A stretch of 64,000 nucleotides of DNA from Paludibacteraceae bacterium (lineage in GTDB: Bacteria; Bacteroidota; Bacteroidia; Bacteroidales; Paludibacteraceae). The first letter of the stretch is position 1. Every line of letters begins with the position of its first letter. Made by a program: the position numbers and the translations under genes. Of this stretch, positions 27,519 to 37,316 are shown in pieces. The stretch lies in the NCBI GenBank assembly GCA_017448985.1, contig JAFSKL010000013.1, forward strand, positions 1 through 64,000. Reading direction: 5' to 3'. A model generated the notes under the pieces. It saw nothing but the letters and a program-made list of their open reading frames with translations, had not been told where the DNA came from and did not search any database.

Positions 27519-29213
27519 ATGGATGCAACCATTACCATCTATTGCAAGAACACGCACACTTATCACGAGGTGCCTCGAGGTATTTCGCTCATTGAGCTGA
27601 AGGACCTGCTGCATTTTCAGTTGCCTTATCCGATTATTGCGGCGCATGTCAATTACAAGGTGGAGAACCTCACCTTCCGTTTGTACAAGCCGAAGGATAT
27701 CGAGTTCTTGGATGCCAGTTCGCCTTCAGGAATGCGTGCGTATGTGCGGACGCTCGGCATGGTTCTGGCTTGCGCCGTCAATGAGTTATACCCGCAAATG
27801 GACCTGCGTGTGGAGCATCCTATCAGCAAAGGATATTACTGCACGCTTCAATGGCATCAGGACAAAGATGTGGAGGTAGGGGAAGAGGAAGCTGCGCCGC
27901 AGATGACGAGGGAGATGATTAGTGCCATCAAGCAACGGATGTTGCAAATCATCGCTGAAGACCGGCCTATTATAGAAGAGGAGAAACAGACCAAAGAGGT
28001 GATTCGTCTGTTTGCGTCGCGCTATAATAACGAGAGTTCCATCTTCGAGGCGCTCGGAAACCCCTATTGCCGCTATTTCCGAATGGGAGACTATGTCGAT
28101 TATTATACCAATGTGCTGCTTCCCAGTTCCGGATATCTCACACTTTTCGATGTCGTTTCTTATCAGGACGGGCTATTGCTCCGTATCCCGAATCGCAATA
28201 ACCCGACCGTATTGGAGGATGCCGTTTCGCAGGACAAGATGTTCTCTATCTTCCGTGAATACAACCGTTGGAACAAACTGCTCCGCATCAACAATGTGAG
28301 CGATTTCAATGTGGCTTGCAAGCAGAACAAGTCTTTCGGACTCATCAAATTGGCGGAGGCCTTGCACGAAAAGAAGATAGCGCAAATAGCTGATGCGATT
28401 GCGGAGAAACGGCCGAAGATAGTGTTCATCAGTGGTCCGAGTTCCAGTGGTAAGACCACATTCTCCAAGCGTCTGCAGATACAGTTGCTCGTCGATGGTA
28501 TCCGTCCGGAGGTGTTGTCCATGGATGACTATTTCGTTAATCGTGTGGATACGCCCAAGGACGAGAACGGCGAATGGGACTTTGAGAATGTCAAGGCGGT
28601 GGATCTGCCGTTCTTCCGCCAGCAGATGCACGACATCCTGGACGGGAAGGAAGTGGAACTGCCTACCTATGATTTCTCCAAAGGTGAGCGTGTCTTTGAG
28701 GGCCGCAAACTGAAATTGCAGAAAGACAGTGTGCTCGTTATTGAGGGTCTGCATGCCCTCAACCCCTGTATCCTGCCGGACGTGGATAAAGATCTGACAT
28801 TCAAGATTTATGTCTCGGCGCTCACCACGATCAATATTGACAACCACAACTGGATACCGACAACGGACATCCGTCTGTTGCGCCGTATCGTGCGTGACTA
28901 CCGGTATCGCGGGTTCTCGGCCCGTGAGACGATAGCCCGTTGCCCGTCTGTCGTTCGCGGTGAGCAGAAATGGGTGTATCCGTTCCAGGAAGAAGCCGAT
29001 GTGATGTTCAATTCAGCACTGATCTTCGAGTTCGCTGTGCTCAAACGGCATGCTGAACCGATACTTTCCGAAGTGCCCAAGTTCTGCGAGGAATATACGG
29101 AAGCGCATCGGCTGATTAAGTTCTTGCAATACTTCATCCCGGTGCCCGAAAAAGAGATTCCGCCTACATCGCTCTTGCGTGAATTCGTCGGTGGTAGTTC
29201 GTTCCGCTATTAA
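27519..29213 (+). CDS. Nucleoside kinase with N-terminal TGS-like domain
   Basis: A 564-aa protein of the Bacteroidota/Firmicutes nucleoside-kinase type: an N-terminal TGS-like, threonyl-tRNA-synthetase-related part (about 1-240) is joined to a uridine-kinase-like P-loop domain. The Walker A motif is GPSSSGKTTFSKRL (near residue 306), followed by LSMDDYFVNR, VIEGLHALNP and RRIVRDYRYRGFSA. It likely phosphorylates nucleosides in salvage. The N-terminal part lacks a complete synthetase active site. It follows kdsA by 5 bp. Confidence 0.85.
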   Translation: MDATITIYCKNTHTYHEVPRGISLIELKDLLHFQLPYPIIAAHVNYKVENLTFRLYKPKDIEFLDASSPSGMRAYVRTLGMVLACAVNELYPQMDLRVEHPISKGYYCTLQWHQDKDVEVGEEEAAPQMTREMISAIKQRMLQIIAEDRPIIEEEKQTKEVIRLFASRYNNESSIFEALGNPYCRYFRMGDYVDYYTNVLLPSSGYLTLFDVVSYQDGLLLRIPNRNNPTVLEDAVSQDKMFSIFREYNRWNKLLRINNVSDFNVACKQNKSFGLIKLAEALHEKKIAQIADAIAEKRPKIVFISGPSSSGKTTFSKRLQIQLLVDGIRPEVLSMDDYFVNRVDTPKDENGEWDFENVKAVDLPFFRQQMHDILDGKEVELPTYDFSKGERVFEGRKLKLQKDSVLVIEGLHALNPCILPDVDKDLTFKIYVSALTTINIDNHNWIPTTDIRLLRRIVRDYRYRGFSARETIARCPSVVRGEQKWVYPFQEEADVMFNSALIFEFAVLKRHAEPILSEVPKFCEEYTEAHRLIKFLQYFIPVPEKEIPPTSLLREFVGGSSFRY

Positions 29214-29249
29214 TGGCACGGGATTTGTGGAGATATGGAAAATTAAACG

Positions 29250-29699
29250 ATGAAGCGTATCTTGTGGATCATATGTGTGTTGTTGGCCTGTTTTCAAGGA
29301 TGGGCTGACGATTCCATTCCCGCTCCGTTGCGCCCGAATCTGCTGGATTCGCTGCAAGGCGTAGACTTGATTCAGGACTCCACGGTGGCAGTGTTGCTCG
29401 ATGCTGCCATGAGCGGAAAAATGGAGTGGGTGGAGGTGGATGGCTATCGTGTGCAGGTTTATTCTTCCAACCAGCAGCAGATGGCTAAAGCCGAAGCGCT
29501 GAACCTCGAAGCCAAGCTGAAGGACAAGATCTCGACTACCATCTATGTGCTTTATCTTACGCCGTTCTGGAAAGTGCGTTTGGGCGATTTCCGGACCTAT
29601 GACGAGGCCAAAGAATACAAGAAACAATTCGTGCAGCAGTATCCCGAAATGACAGGTGACACCTATATTGTGCGCGATAAAATACAAGTGTTACAATGA
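29250..29699 (+). CDS. SPOR-domain secreted protein
   Basis: A 149-aa protein with a signal peptide ([20 protein letters not shown]). Residues about 65-145 fit a SPOR fold: [20 protein letters not shown] at the first strand and [19 protein letters not shown] at the second. SPOR domains bind glycan strands lacking stem peptides at the division site. It overlaps folE by 4 bp (ATGA). Confidence 0.85.
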   Translation: MKRILWIICVLLACFQGWADDSIPAPLRPNLLDSLQGVDLIQDSTVAVLLDAAMSGKMEWVEVDGYRVQVYSSNQQQMAKAEALNLEAKLKDKISTTIYVLYLTPFWKVRLGDFRTYDEAKEYKKQFVQQYPEMTGDTYIVRDKIQVLQ

Positions 29700-30280
29700 G
29701 TCTGCAAGATTTTCATTCAAAACCGGAAGTGACCGAGTCTATTGCTGAGTCGGTGGTAACAGCGCTGCAGCAGATAGGCGAAGACCCGCAACGGGAAGGA
29801 TTACAAAAGACTCCTCGCCGTGTGGGCGAAGCGCTCCAGTTCTTATGCAAAGGTTATAACGAAGATCCGGAGGCTATCTTGCGTTCGGCACTCTTTGAGG
29901 AAGACTATCGGCAAATGGTGGTCGTTAAGGATATCGATTTCTACTCGCTCTGCGAACACCATATGTTGCCGTTCTTCGGCAAAGTACATGTTGCCTATAT
30001 CCCCAACGGCCGTATCACAGGTTTGAGCAAGATAGCGCGTGTGGTGGATGTCTATGCACGCCGATTGCAGGTACAAGAACGGCTCACCACGCAAATCAAA
30101 GATTGTATCCAAAACACGCTGGACCCGTTAGGTGTGATGGTGGTCATTGAGGCTGAGCACCTCTGCATGCAGATGCGCGGGGTACAGAAACAGCACGCCA
30201 TGACTGTCACATCGGACTTTACCGGCGTGTTCAATCAGGCCAAGACGCGCGAGGAGTTTATGAAACTGATTAAAGGCTAA
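29696..30280 (+). CDS. folE: GTP cyclohydrolase I
   Basis: A 194-aa enzyme that makes 7,8-dihydroneopterin triphosphate, the first step toward folate and related pterins. Zinc ligands are visible in [12 protein letters not shown] and in [39 protein letters not shown] is the family core. Its stop overlaps the convergent transferase gene by 4 bp. Confidence 0.96.
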   Translation: MSLQDFHSKPEVTESIAESVVTALQQIGEDPQREGLQKTPRRVGEALQFLCKGYNEDPEAILRSALFEEDYRQMVVVKDIDFYSLCEHHMLPFFGKVHVAYIPNGRITGLSKIARVVDVYARRLQVQERLTTQIKDCIQNTLDPLGVMVVIEAEHLCMQMRGVQKQHAMTVTSDFTGVFNQAKTREEFMKLIKG

Positions 30281-31977
30281 AACTCATCCGGCACTACGCA
30301 CTCTCCTTCGGCCGTGAGCACGAAAAGGGTGTCCGGAGCACAATATTCAGAAGAGAAAATACTGCGAGTACGCATCTGCGCGTCACTCGCGGTATCATTT
30401 ATATAGCGTAGTCCCGCGGCATCTGCCATCGAAGCAAAGAGCATCGACGAGTTGTCCCTACAATCCGCATGTGCTTGCAGTTGGGCAATCTTCTTCGGAA
30501 ACAAAGCCGCATACTCATCGCTATACCAGACCACCAACGGCACATGGAACAGCCATCGGCTGGCACTGTAGTTACCGTGCAACACCAAGTTCCGTTCGTC
30601 GTCATAGAGGTTCTCTCCATGATCCGACATGTACATAATTACTGCGGGCTTATGTTTCTGTGCAACGAGCGAACAAACGGAATCCAGGAACCAATCGGTG
30701 TATAGAATCGTGTTGTCATAGGCGTTGACCAATCGCTGACGGTTAGTAGGACTGATCATCGTTAGCCGGAAATCATCACCTAACGAAGGAGTAAACTGAT
30801 CAAAATCAGCGGTATAACGAGTGTCGTACCGCCAATGACTACCCATCGTGTGCAGTACGATAAACTGTTTGGACGCGCCATCCTTCACGGTTTGTCGAAG
30901 CGGCTCCAACAACAACGCGTCATAGTTATTGGTCTCGCTCATGTCTTTACCCGTCTCAAAACAATAATCCATCGTCGCTTTCACACGCTCCATACATAGG
31001 ATACGGGACTGATTGGTCAGCCATGTCGTCTCATAGCCCGCTTCCTGAAAAGCTTCCGGCAGAGATTTCTCGGTGAAGACCTGTTCATGTCGCGTCACGG
31101 GAATCCGACTCAGCATGTGCGGAACCGATTGCTCCGTTGTGCCCGCCTGCGAATAGACATGCGGATACGAAATAACATTAGGCCGTTGCACCAAACGAGG
31201 TGTCGTCGGACGCGCATACCCGTTCAGCGAAAAGTGCTCACTTCGTGCCGCTTCACCGATAACGAGAATATAGAGTTCCGGCATCGAATCCGGTCGCGCA
31301 GTGAGACCGAAGCGAAAAGAGTCCAGTGCTTTTTGTGCCTGTACCATCTCTCTGTGTTCTGCTGCTACTCGAAATGAATTGAGATAGATATTGTACGGAA
31401 AAATCTTATAGAATTTCATCAGCGTCAGCTCCCTGGCAAGCGACACTACTTCTTTGGAACTCTGCAGATTATAGATACTCCGCGCATATCGGCTAAAGAA
31501 AAGTATCGCACCGATGAACAATACCGGCAGACCTATCCCTGCTACCCAAAGTCCTGTCTTTCTATGAATCATCCATTCGTTCGGCTGTCGGCAAGCAATG
31601 ATGAAATAGATGGTCCATATCCCTATCAGACCAATCAGTATCGGCCATACAGCGCCCAGAATGCCGATTGCTTCCTGCCAATTAGTATTGTAAAAAAGAC
31701 CGACAAAAGTAGTTGTCGCGGGGCTGTGATTCAAGTATAAGCTTGCTATCTCAATCGGCGCGCAAAAGAGCGTCAAAACACCTGCCACAATGAAATATAC
31801 GCGCCTGCGAAGAAAGAGCATCGGTATAAGCAAACCTATGCCAACGACCAGCAGATATGCTATCACCTTTCCTGCCGAAGACAAGTCGCTGGCCACACAA
31901 CACGCGTAGAGATTCGGAAAAAGCAGTATCAGGAATAATACTGCACTACGAACGATTGTTGCGGTTTTGGCTGACAT
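30277..31977 (-). CDS. Phosphoethanolamine transferase (EptA-like)
   Basis: A 566-aa inner-membrane enzyme with about five N-terminal transmembrane segments (residues 1-170) and a periplasmic sulfatase-fold domain. Motifs: [22 protein letters not shown] (metal-binding glutamate), [16 protein letters not shown] (with the expected nucleophilic threonine) and [12 protein letters not shown] (metal ligands). The family adds phosphoethanolamine to lipid A or related glycans, which alters surface charge. It starts one base into the PorZ stop (TAATG), so it is coupled to the PorZ-like gene. Confidence 0.9.
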   Translation of the reverse strand: MSAKTATIVRSAVLFLILLFPNLYACCVASDLSSAGKVIAYLLVVGIGLLIPMLFLRRRVYFIVAGVLTLFCAPIEIASLYLNHSPATTTFVGLFYNTNWQEAIGILGAVWPILIGLIGIWTIYFIIACRQPNEWMIHRKTGLWVAGIGLPVLFIGAILFFSRYARSIYNLQSSKEVVSLARELTLMKFYKIFPYNIYLNSFRVAAEHREMVQAQKALDSFRFGLTARPDSMPELYILVIGEAARSEHFSLNGYARPTTPRLVQRPNVISYPHVYSQAGTTEQSVPHMLSRIPVTRHEQVFTEKSLPEAFQEAGYETTWLTNQSRILCMERVKATMDYCFETGKDMSETNNYDALLLEPLRQTVKDGASKQFIVLHTMGSHWRYDTRYTADFDQFTPSLGDDFRLTMISPTNRQRLVNAYDNTILYTDWFLDSVCSLVAQKHKPAVIMYMSDHGENLYDDERNLVLHGNYSASRWLFHVPLVVWYSDEYAALFPKKIAQLQAHADCRDNSSMLFASMADAAGLRYINDTASDAQMRTRSIFSSEYCAPDTLFVLTAEGECVVPDEF

Positions 31978-34900
31978 TAGCGTATCACAAGAATCTTAAC
32001 CACCGTATGGCCTCCGTCGGCATTATTGCATAGTGCCGAATAGACACCTGCTGTAGCACGCCGACCGTCTGGTAACTTACCATCCCAGATAGCTGTGCCG
32101 CCATGACTGCGCGTCTTGCAAACGAGATTGCCGCCGGAATCAACGATGTTAACCACCGTATTTTCCATCAATCCCGTGATACTGATAAATCCGCCGTAGT
32201 CAGGACGCACAGGATTCGGGAAAGCATAAGCAGAACTCATGTCCTTCTGCGGTTCACTGGCATCGCTGCGGTAGGAAGCAATACCCTTGTCTGTTCCGAC
32301 AAATACCTCACCCGTGTGCGGCATGATAGCTATCGATTGGATGGCATTGGATGGCAACAACGAGTTCGTTTCGGTGAAATGTGCCACGGTGATGGTGTCG
32401 TCTTCAATCAGATAAAGACCCGAATTGGCCGTACCGATCCACATGCGGTTACCGCCATCAACGGCCATACAGTTAATCTGCTCGTCGCCCAGAAGATAAT
32501 CGCCAAGCCCTGTGCCGTCATTGCGAGGAATGATGATACGTCGGCAAGCATTCGACAGGAAAAAGTCCACATTCGATGGTATAGTGATTATACCTTTCTC
32601 CGTGCCTATCCACATGCGATTCGTGTGGTCCTGTACAACGCAATACACCTCCGCCGGACTCAGGTTGTTCCCGTTCTGATCAACGAATGACGACCGGGCC
32701 ACACAGCGGTCATCGCCGTCATAAGCAGGTGTTCCGCCGTCATCCAGCAAGATTACAGCAGTCTCCACACGCGCATTGTTCATCCATTTGTATTGACTGT
32801 TACGCCTATCGGTCAAGATGGCACCCGGGGTGATGAATGAAAGCTGCTTGCCTCCGCTGCGCAGACGAACGGCATGCCATTGACCGTCCGGAGTCAGCAC
32901 ATGAACAGGCTTGCCGATTTGCGTTGCGTTCAGTATCCATAGATTACCCTGCTCATCCATCATCGCACCGTCCGTTCGTGTGAAATAATAATCGTCATTA
33001 TCAGGCGTGGCCTTTTGCAGCGTACTATTACTGCTGTCAAAATGTTTCACGGCCTTGTAATCGCGGAACTCAAACAAGCCGGTCCCGTAAGTGGCTGCAT
33101 AGAAATGTCCGGGATCGTTAGCATCCACCGCGTAACTCACCACATCGCGAATGTCATGATCTGTGTAATACCATGTGTCCGGCCACGGAATACTAATCCA
33201 CTTCTGACCATCAAAGACACTCATGTTACACTGCCGTCCGAACTGTGAGGCCCAACGACCGCCTGGAGCAACATACAGTTGCTGATGCGCGATATGCAGA
33301 TTGTAACCAAAATTGCTCTGTGGACCATCCGGCACAAAGACCTCATCACCATCCGTCTCCAGGCGCACAACTCCTTTCCCTTCCTCTGCCAACCAATACT
33401 CGCCATTCGACCAAACGGCATCTGCGGCAACATATGCCCCGCTCAAACCCGCCAATTGGTCTTCATCCGTTAGTCGCAGCAACCCATTATTGCGCTCAAA
33501 AGTGAGGAAATGGTCACCGCTCACATGAATCCATTCAAGCTTATTGGGAACGACCAGCGACCATTCGCCTTTTTCATGACGATAAAGCGAATCATGCTGC
33601 AAACTGTACAACTGTCCGCGATATGTAACGGCTTGCTGCACTTTCTCGCACGGCAGATCCTCATACTGCCAGAATGTGTAATCGACCAGGTTGTCGCGCA
33701 ACGCCGCTTTGTACATACGGTCGTACGAGAACGCGTAAAGCGTGTCGCCCATCTCAACAATCGATTGCACATCTATCGACGCCGCTTCTTGACCGATGTA
33801 ATAGGTATCGACCACCTCGCCTTTCTTCGTGTTAACGGCGATGATACCGAACGGCATGGCCAAATAGGTGTACTTGGAACCCGTGCAGATAGAGTTGATT
33901 TGTACGGCTATCGAACCCACCTTCATGTAAATGTCCGGCATCTGCAGCACATTCCCTTCGTCGTCCAGCAGGTCTATCTGTCCGTTCTCATAAGCGATGA
34001 TGAGTCGTCCGGAAACGGCGTCATAAGCGATGTGCGTGATACTGTTGCCGTTCAGGCCTGTCGCCTTATTCCAATACTCAATGCCGTCATCTTGACGGTT
34101 GACGCTGAACAGCGAACCGTTCGCTGCTGCGTACACATGATGCGGCGTGGCTGCTATCTTCTGAGGATTGGAATACGAGAAATGCAACCGCCATTGATGC
34201 ATGCTGCCTTGCTCCAATTCTTCCTCTTTGTCCCATTCGTTCAAACCCTCTCCGGGCGCATTCGGGTCATATTCAACCAATCCTTCACCTGTGCCGACAA
34301 ACACTTTGCCGGACTCATCACTCGCCAGCGAAAGAATACCGTTTGCGGGCATCGCCGAGTTCTCCGTCGTATAATGCGCCACAATCTCTGTCGCGGCTTC
34401 GTTTAGCACATACACGCCCAAATCCTGCGTACCAATCCAAATATCTCCGCTCGGCACTTGACAGAAGGCGGTAATGATGAGCTGACTGATTGGATTCTCG
34501 CCGTTATTGTCCATCACTTCCGGTTGCACAACGCCGTCCGAAGTAAAATAATCCGTACTCGCATCGATATAGACCGCACCGATATCCGTTCCCAGCCAAA
34601 CACGGCCTTCACGGTCCTGAATCATAGCGTAAATATCCGTCGGCTCAAATTTGAGGCCATGCTGCGTTAGCCATTCGGTGCGACGCACAATCCGATCATC
34701 TGATTCGTCCCAAAGGGTTCCGCCGTCGTCCATCAAAGCCACAAAAGTGTTGTAACGGGCCGTGGCTATCCACTTGCGATTCGGGTCACGGTTATCCAAC
34801 AGCAACGCGGCTGGTGTATGCAGAGCTAACGGTTCATCGTCAGCCATCAGACTCACAGCCCGCCATTCGCCTTTCGCATTGATACATTGCAATTGGGAAG

Positions 34901-36047
34901 CGCTGACCGTACAAAGAAACCACAGGTTCTTATCCTTGTCGCAAACCGCATGGTCCGTTCGGGTATAATTCGTGATATCCAGCGGATTGGGAGAAACCAT
35001 CGGATTACTGCCATCCGCTAACGCATGGCTAACAAGCGTGTCGTGGTCAAACTCATACAAACCTGTTCCGTAACTCGTCACCCAATAGTGCTCCGGATTA
35101 CCTGGCATCACCGCTACATTCATAAAATCGTGACACGGTAAATTGGTCTTGGACTGAATCGCATCTTGGGGGATGTTTGTCCAACGCTTGTCATGATAAT
35201 GCATCACGCAACCCGGAACATCATATTGCGAAGCCCAACGCCCTCCGGGCACAACCCATAAATGTCCCTGCGAAGCTGTCATCCGATATGGCGTGTTTAC
35301 CAGCGGACCTTCGGGCTTATAAGCCAATCGTTCGGTCGGCGTAAACCGCACAATGCCCTCTCCTTGACTCGCATACCAATGATCAGTGGCATCCTGATAA
35401 TGCCAGCCTTTATCCGGATCGGGACTCACACGGCCACTACGCTGCTCACGCTTCCAATAGGTGTAATCGACCAGATTATCGGATATCGCAGCAAAGAAAA
35501 CGCTGTCGTCCGTGAACGCATAGATACTGTCGCCTTTCAGTAGCACATCCTTCACCGGCGTCTCTGCTCCGTTCGGACGAAGCCAATAACTGTCCACTAA
35601 CTTGTTCTCGCGCAGATCCAAGGTCTGAACGCCGTAATGAGTGGACAAATAAGCCGTCCGACCCTTTATCGTCACATTATAAATGGTCTTGCGCTGCGTC
35701 ATGTCCTTGTCGTACAACTCGCTGATGTACTTCACGCCGCGCTCCGAAAGAATATCTATCTTTCCTGTCTCGTAACCGATAATCAGTTGCTTTCCCGTCT
35801 CGTCGTAGTAGATGCAAGTGATATTCGAACCGCTAAGTCCCGACTGACGGCTATACACACGCATAGCCTCTGTCTGCTTGTCTACGCTGTACAGACTGCC
35901 GTCCGAAATGGCATACACGCGATCTGAACTCATCGCTATCTGCGTCACGTTATTATACGCCAAATGCGTCGTCCATCGTTCTGCATGTGCGCCAACGACA
36001 GCCGCAAGACATCCGAAAAGGATCAAAATGTGTTTTTGTAACCGCAT
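31977..36047 (-). CDS. Double-length PorZ-like protein with T9SS C-terminal domain
   Basis: A 1356-aa secreted protein with a signal peptide ending near HAER. It is a tandem duplicate. Residues about 25-610 and about 616-1265 align with each other (RWTTHLAYNNVTQIA against QWRLHFSYSNPQKIA; VVPGGRWASQ against VAPGGRWASQ). Each copy is a beta-propeller-type PorZ-like unit with two-component-regulator-propeller motifs (WIGTDIGAVYI). A type-A sorting domain occupies about residues 1275-1356 (YAFPNPVRPDYGG, GVYSAL, VVKILVIR). PorZ in other Bacteroidota is about half this size and works in the T9SS attachment complex, linking A-LPS to cargo. The ATG at 36047 directly follows repeat R. Confidence 0.8.
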   Translation of the reverse strand: MRLQKHILILFGCLAAVVGAHAERWTTHLAYNNVTQIAMSSDRVYAISDGSLYSVDKQTEAMRVYSRQSGLSGSNITCIYYDETGKQLIIGYETGKIDILSERGVKYISELYDKDMTQRKTIYNVTIKGRTAYLSTHYGVQTLDLRENKLVDSYWLRPNGAETPVKDVLLKGDSIYAFTDDSVFFAAISDNLVDYTYWKREQRSGRVSPDPDKGWHYQDATDHWYASQGEGIVRFTPTERLAYKPEGPLVNTPYRMTASQGHLWVVPGGRWASQYDVPGCVMHYHDKRWTNIPQDAIQSKTNLPCHDFMNVAVMPGNPEHYWVTSYGTGLYEFDHDTLVSHALADGSNPMVSPNPLDITNYTRTDHAVCDKDKNLWFLCTVSASQLQCINAKGEWRAVSLMADDEPLALHTPAALLLDNRDPNRKWIATARYNTFVALMDDGGTLWDESDDRIVRRTEWLTQHGLKFEPTDIYAMIQDREGRVWLGTDIGAVYIDASTDYFTSDGVVQPEVMDNNGENPISQLIITAFCQVPSGDIWIGTQDLGVYVLNEAATEIVAHYTTENSAMPANGILSLASDESGKVFVGTGEGLVEYDPNAPGEGLNEWDKEEELEQGSMHQWRLHFSYSNPQKIAATPHHVYAAANGSLFSVNRQDDGIEYWNKATGLNGNSITHIAYDAVSGRLIIAYENGQIDLLDDEGNVLQMPDIYMKVGSIAVQINSICTGSKYTYLAMPFGIIAVNTKKGEVVDTYYIGQEAASIDVQSIVEMGDTLYAFSYDRMYKAALRDNLVDYTFWQYEDLPCEKVQQAVTYRGQLYSLQHDSLYRHEKGEWSLVVPNKLEWIHVSGDHFLTFERNNGLLRLTDEDQLAGLSGAYVAADAVWSNGEYWLAEEGKGVVRLETDGDEVFVPDGPQSNFGYNLHIAHQQLYVAPGGRWASQFGRQCNMSVFDGQKWISIPWPDTWYYTDHDIRDVVSYAVDANDPGHFYAATYGTGLFEFRDYKAVKHFDSSNSTLQKATPDNDDYYFTRTDGAMMDEQGNLWILNATQIGKPVHVLTPDGQWHAVRLRSGGKQLSFITPGAILTDRRNSQYKWMNNARVETAVILLDDGGTPAYDGDDRCVARSSFVDQNGNNLSPAEVYCVVQDHTNRMWIGTEKGIITIPSNVDFFLSNACRRIIIPRNDGTGLGDYLLGDEQINCMAVDGGNRMWIGTANSGLYLIEDDTITVAHFTETNSLLPSNAIQSIAIMPHTGEVFVGTDKGIASYRSDASEPQKDMSSAYAFPNPVRPDYGGFISITGLMENTVVNIVDSGGNLVCKTRSHGGTAIWDGKLPDGRRATAGVYSALCNNADGGHTVVKILVIR

Positions 36048-36050
36048 CAA

Positions 36051-36178
36051 AATCTTAATAATCGTATACTTTTTGCGTCAAATCTCGTACAAGGGGTAGT
36101 CTCGTGGTTAAACCGTGGTAATCTCGTGGTTAAACCGTGGGCAATAATTTCTCCTCAATCTTAATAATCGTACATTTT
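36051..36178. repeat. Repeat-bounded spacer with 11-bp array (element 2)
   Basis: Repeat R starts at 36051 (AATCTTAATAATCGTATACT) next to the PorZ start. It recurs at 36157 (AATCTTAATAATCGTACATT), where its reverse complement encodes the last codons and stop of rdgB. The spacing is 106 bp, as in element 1. Between them lies TCTCGTGGTTA (36100-36110) then AACCGTGGTAA (36111-36121), and the pair repeats at 36122-36143. Confidence 0.8.
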
Positions 36179-36847
36179 TAGCACATCCACTAATTTAGCT
36201 AAAGCTCGTGCTCGATGACTGATTCCGTTCTTCACTTCTGCCGGCAATTCGCCAAAAGTCTTATCGTAACCTTCCGGTATAAACAGCGGGTCATAACCAA
36301 AACCGCCTTCGCCGTACTCCTCCGTTGCTATCCTTCCGCGGACAATCCCTTCTACCTGAATCTCTGACTTCTCTCTTCTCGCAGGCGAAGCCGGTCTCAC
36401 ATCGATTAGAGTTATCACCGTCCTGAATTGCGCACCCCTCTCGCTCTTCCCGTCCAACTCTCGCAAGGCTTTTCTCCGATTCGCCGCAAAAATCATCATT
36501 TCATCATTAAGCGGCGCAGCCGCGCTCATTCCATCATTCAAACGGTACCACCGCGCCGTATAAACACCGGGCTTGCCGCCCAACGCATCTATTTCCAATC
36601 CCGTATCATCCGCAAAAACGCCGTCAATCATCATTTCATCATTGAGCGAAGCGCTCATTCTATCATTGATAAAAGCAGCAACCGTTGCCGCTTTTATGCG
36701 GCTGTTCTCCTCCAGCGTCGCGCCTGTCTCCTCAATATCAGCCGTAAAACCGATATCCCGCAGACTAAGCACTTCTACACCCGCCGGCATTATCTCTCGC
36801 ACTTCCGACAGCTTATGCGCATTATTGGATGCAAAGACAAGAACCAT
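36161..36847 (-). CDS. rdgB: XTP/dITP diphosphatase (HAM1/RdgB) with two in-frame inserts
   Basis: A 228-aa enzyme that removes non-canonical purine nucleotides. ATG 36847 is chosen because it starts the conserved VLVFASNNAHKLSEV; an upstream ATG would add residues encoded by a 7-bp array. The family motifs FADDTGLEIDALGGKPGVY, GFGYDPLFIPEGYDKTFGE and HRARAL are intact. Two extra peptides interrupt otherwise conserved spacing: about residues 57-73 and 102-121. They resemble each other, with NDxMSA, then LNDEMMI. Their DNA is a hairpin flanked by AATGATG units. The protein is longer than the usual ~195 aa because of them. Its C-terminus KMYDY is supplied by repeat R. Confidence 0.92.
   Translation of the reverse strand: MVLVFASNNAHKLSEVREIMPAGVEVLSLRDIGFTADIEETGATLEENSRIKAATVAAFINDRMSASLNDEMMIDGVFADDTGLEIDALGGKPGVYTARWYRLNDGMSAAAPLNDEMMIFAANRRKALRELDGKSERGAQFRTVITLIDVRPASPARREKSEIQVEGIVRGRIATEEYGEGGFGYDPLFIPEGYDKTFGELPAEVKNGISHRARALAKLVDVLKMYDY
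36485..36540. repeat. In-frame hairpin insert (copy 2) in rdgB
   Basis: On the coding strand: AATGATGGAATGAGCG, a GC-rich hairpin, then CTTAATGATGAAATGATG. It has the same layout as the insert at 36625-36675. Confidence 0.75.
36625..36675. repeat. In-frame hairpin insert (copy 1) in rdgB
   Basis: On the coding strand: AATGATAGAATGAGCG, a 3-base loop, CGCTCAATGATGAAATG. The GAGCG/CGCTC stem is perfect. Confidence 0.75.
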
Positions 36848-36848
36848 C

Positions 36849-36893
36849 TTTCCCCTTTCAATTTTCACCTTTCACTTTTCACTTTCCCCGAAT
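36849..36893. repeat. 7-bp-period array between DUF2147 gene and rdgB
   Basis: CTTTCAA, TTTTCAC, CTTTCAC and TTTTCAC run in a 7-bp register across the 30-bp spacer and into both flanking genes. Confidence 0.75.
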
Positions 36894-37313
36894 CCATGTC
36901 TGACTTCTGCCCAGAACGCCCAACTTATCCAGCGAACCGCGCAACACTAATTTCCCGTCCTTCGGATAAATCTTTCCGTAATAGAACTTACCCGTTGCCG
37001 GCTCAAGCACTTTGCCGCCTTCCAACTGGTTCTTATCCGCATTGTACTTCATCCCGCGAATAATCACCAGACCTTCCAACGGCCTGTTATGGTCCGAACC
37101 TTCACACTCCACGCACTTCTGGTCAGGATTGCCGACCAGCAGTTTCGCTATCCGTCCGTAATACAGCCCGTCCGTCGCTTTATAGATATGAACTACCGAG
37201 AAACTGTCTCCCGTCTTGTCATCCACCGTCTTCCAATCGCCCAAAATAGCATCTATCTGCGCGTTAACACTCACTGCCGCCAACAGCAGCAACATTACTA
37301 ATACCTTTTTCAT
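36879..37313 (-). CDS. DUF2147-family secreted protein
   Basis: A 144-aa protein with a signal peptide (MKKVLVMLLLLAAVSVNAQ). The mature part starts DAILGDWKTVDDKTGDSFS and contains YYGRIAKL and PLEGLVIIRGMKYN, the pattern of DUF2147 proteins. Those have a lipocalin-like barrel and no established role. It precedes rdgB by about 30 bp and follows radA by 3 bp on the minus strand. Confidence 0.85.
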   Translation of the reverse strand: MKKVLVMLLLLAAVSVNAQIDAILGDWKTVDDKTGDSFSVVHIYKATDGLYYGRIAKLLVGNPDQKCVECEGSDHNRPLEGLVIIRGMKYNADKNQLEGGKVLEPATGKFYYGKIYPKDGKLVLRGSLDKLGVLGRSQTWIRGK

Positions 37314-37316
37314 ACC

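Noticed and set aside
36428..37063. Plus-strand 211-codon frame across rdgB and the DUF2147 gene
   Set aside because: It crosses two well-supported minus-strand genes and a repeat array and has no family features.
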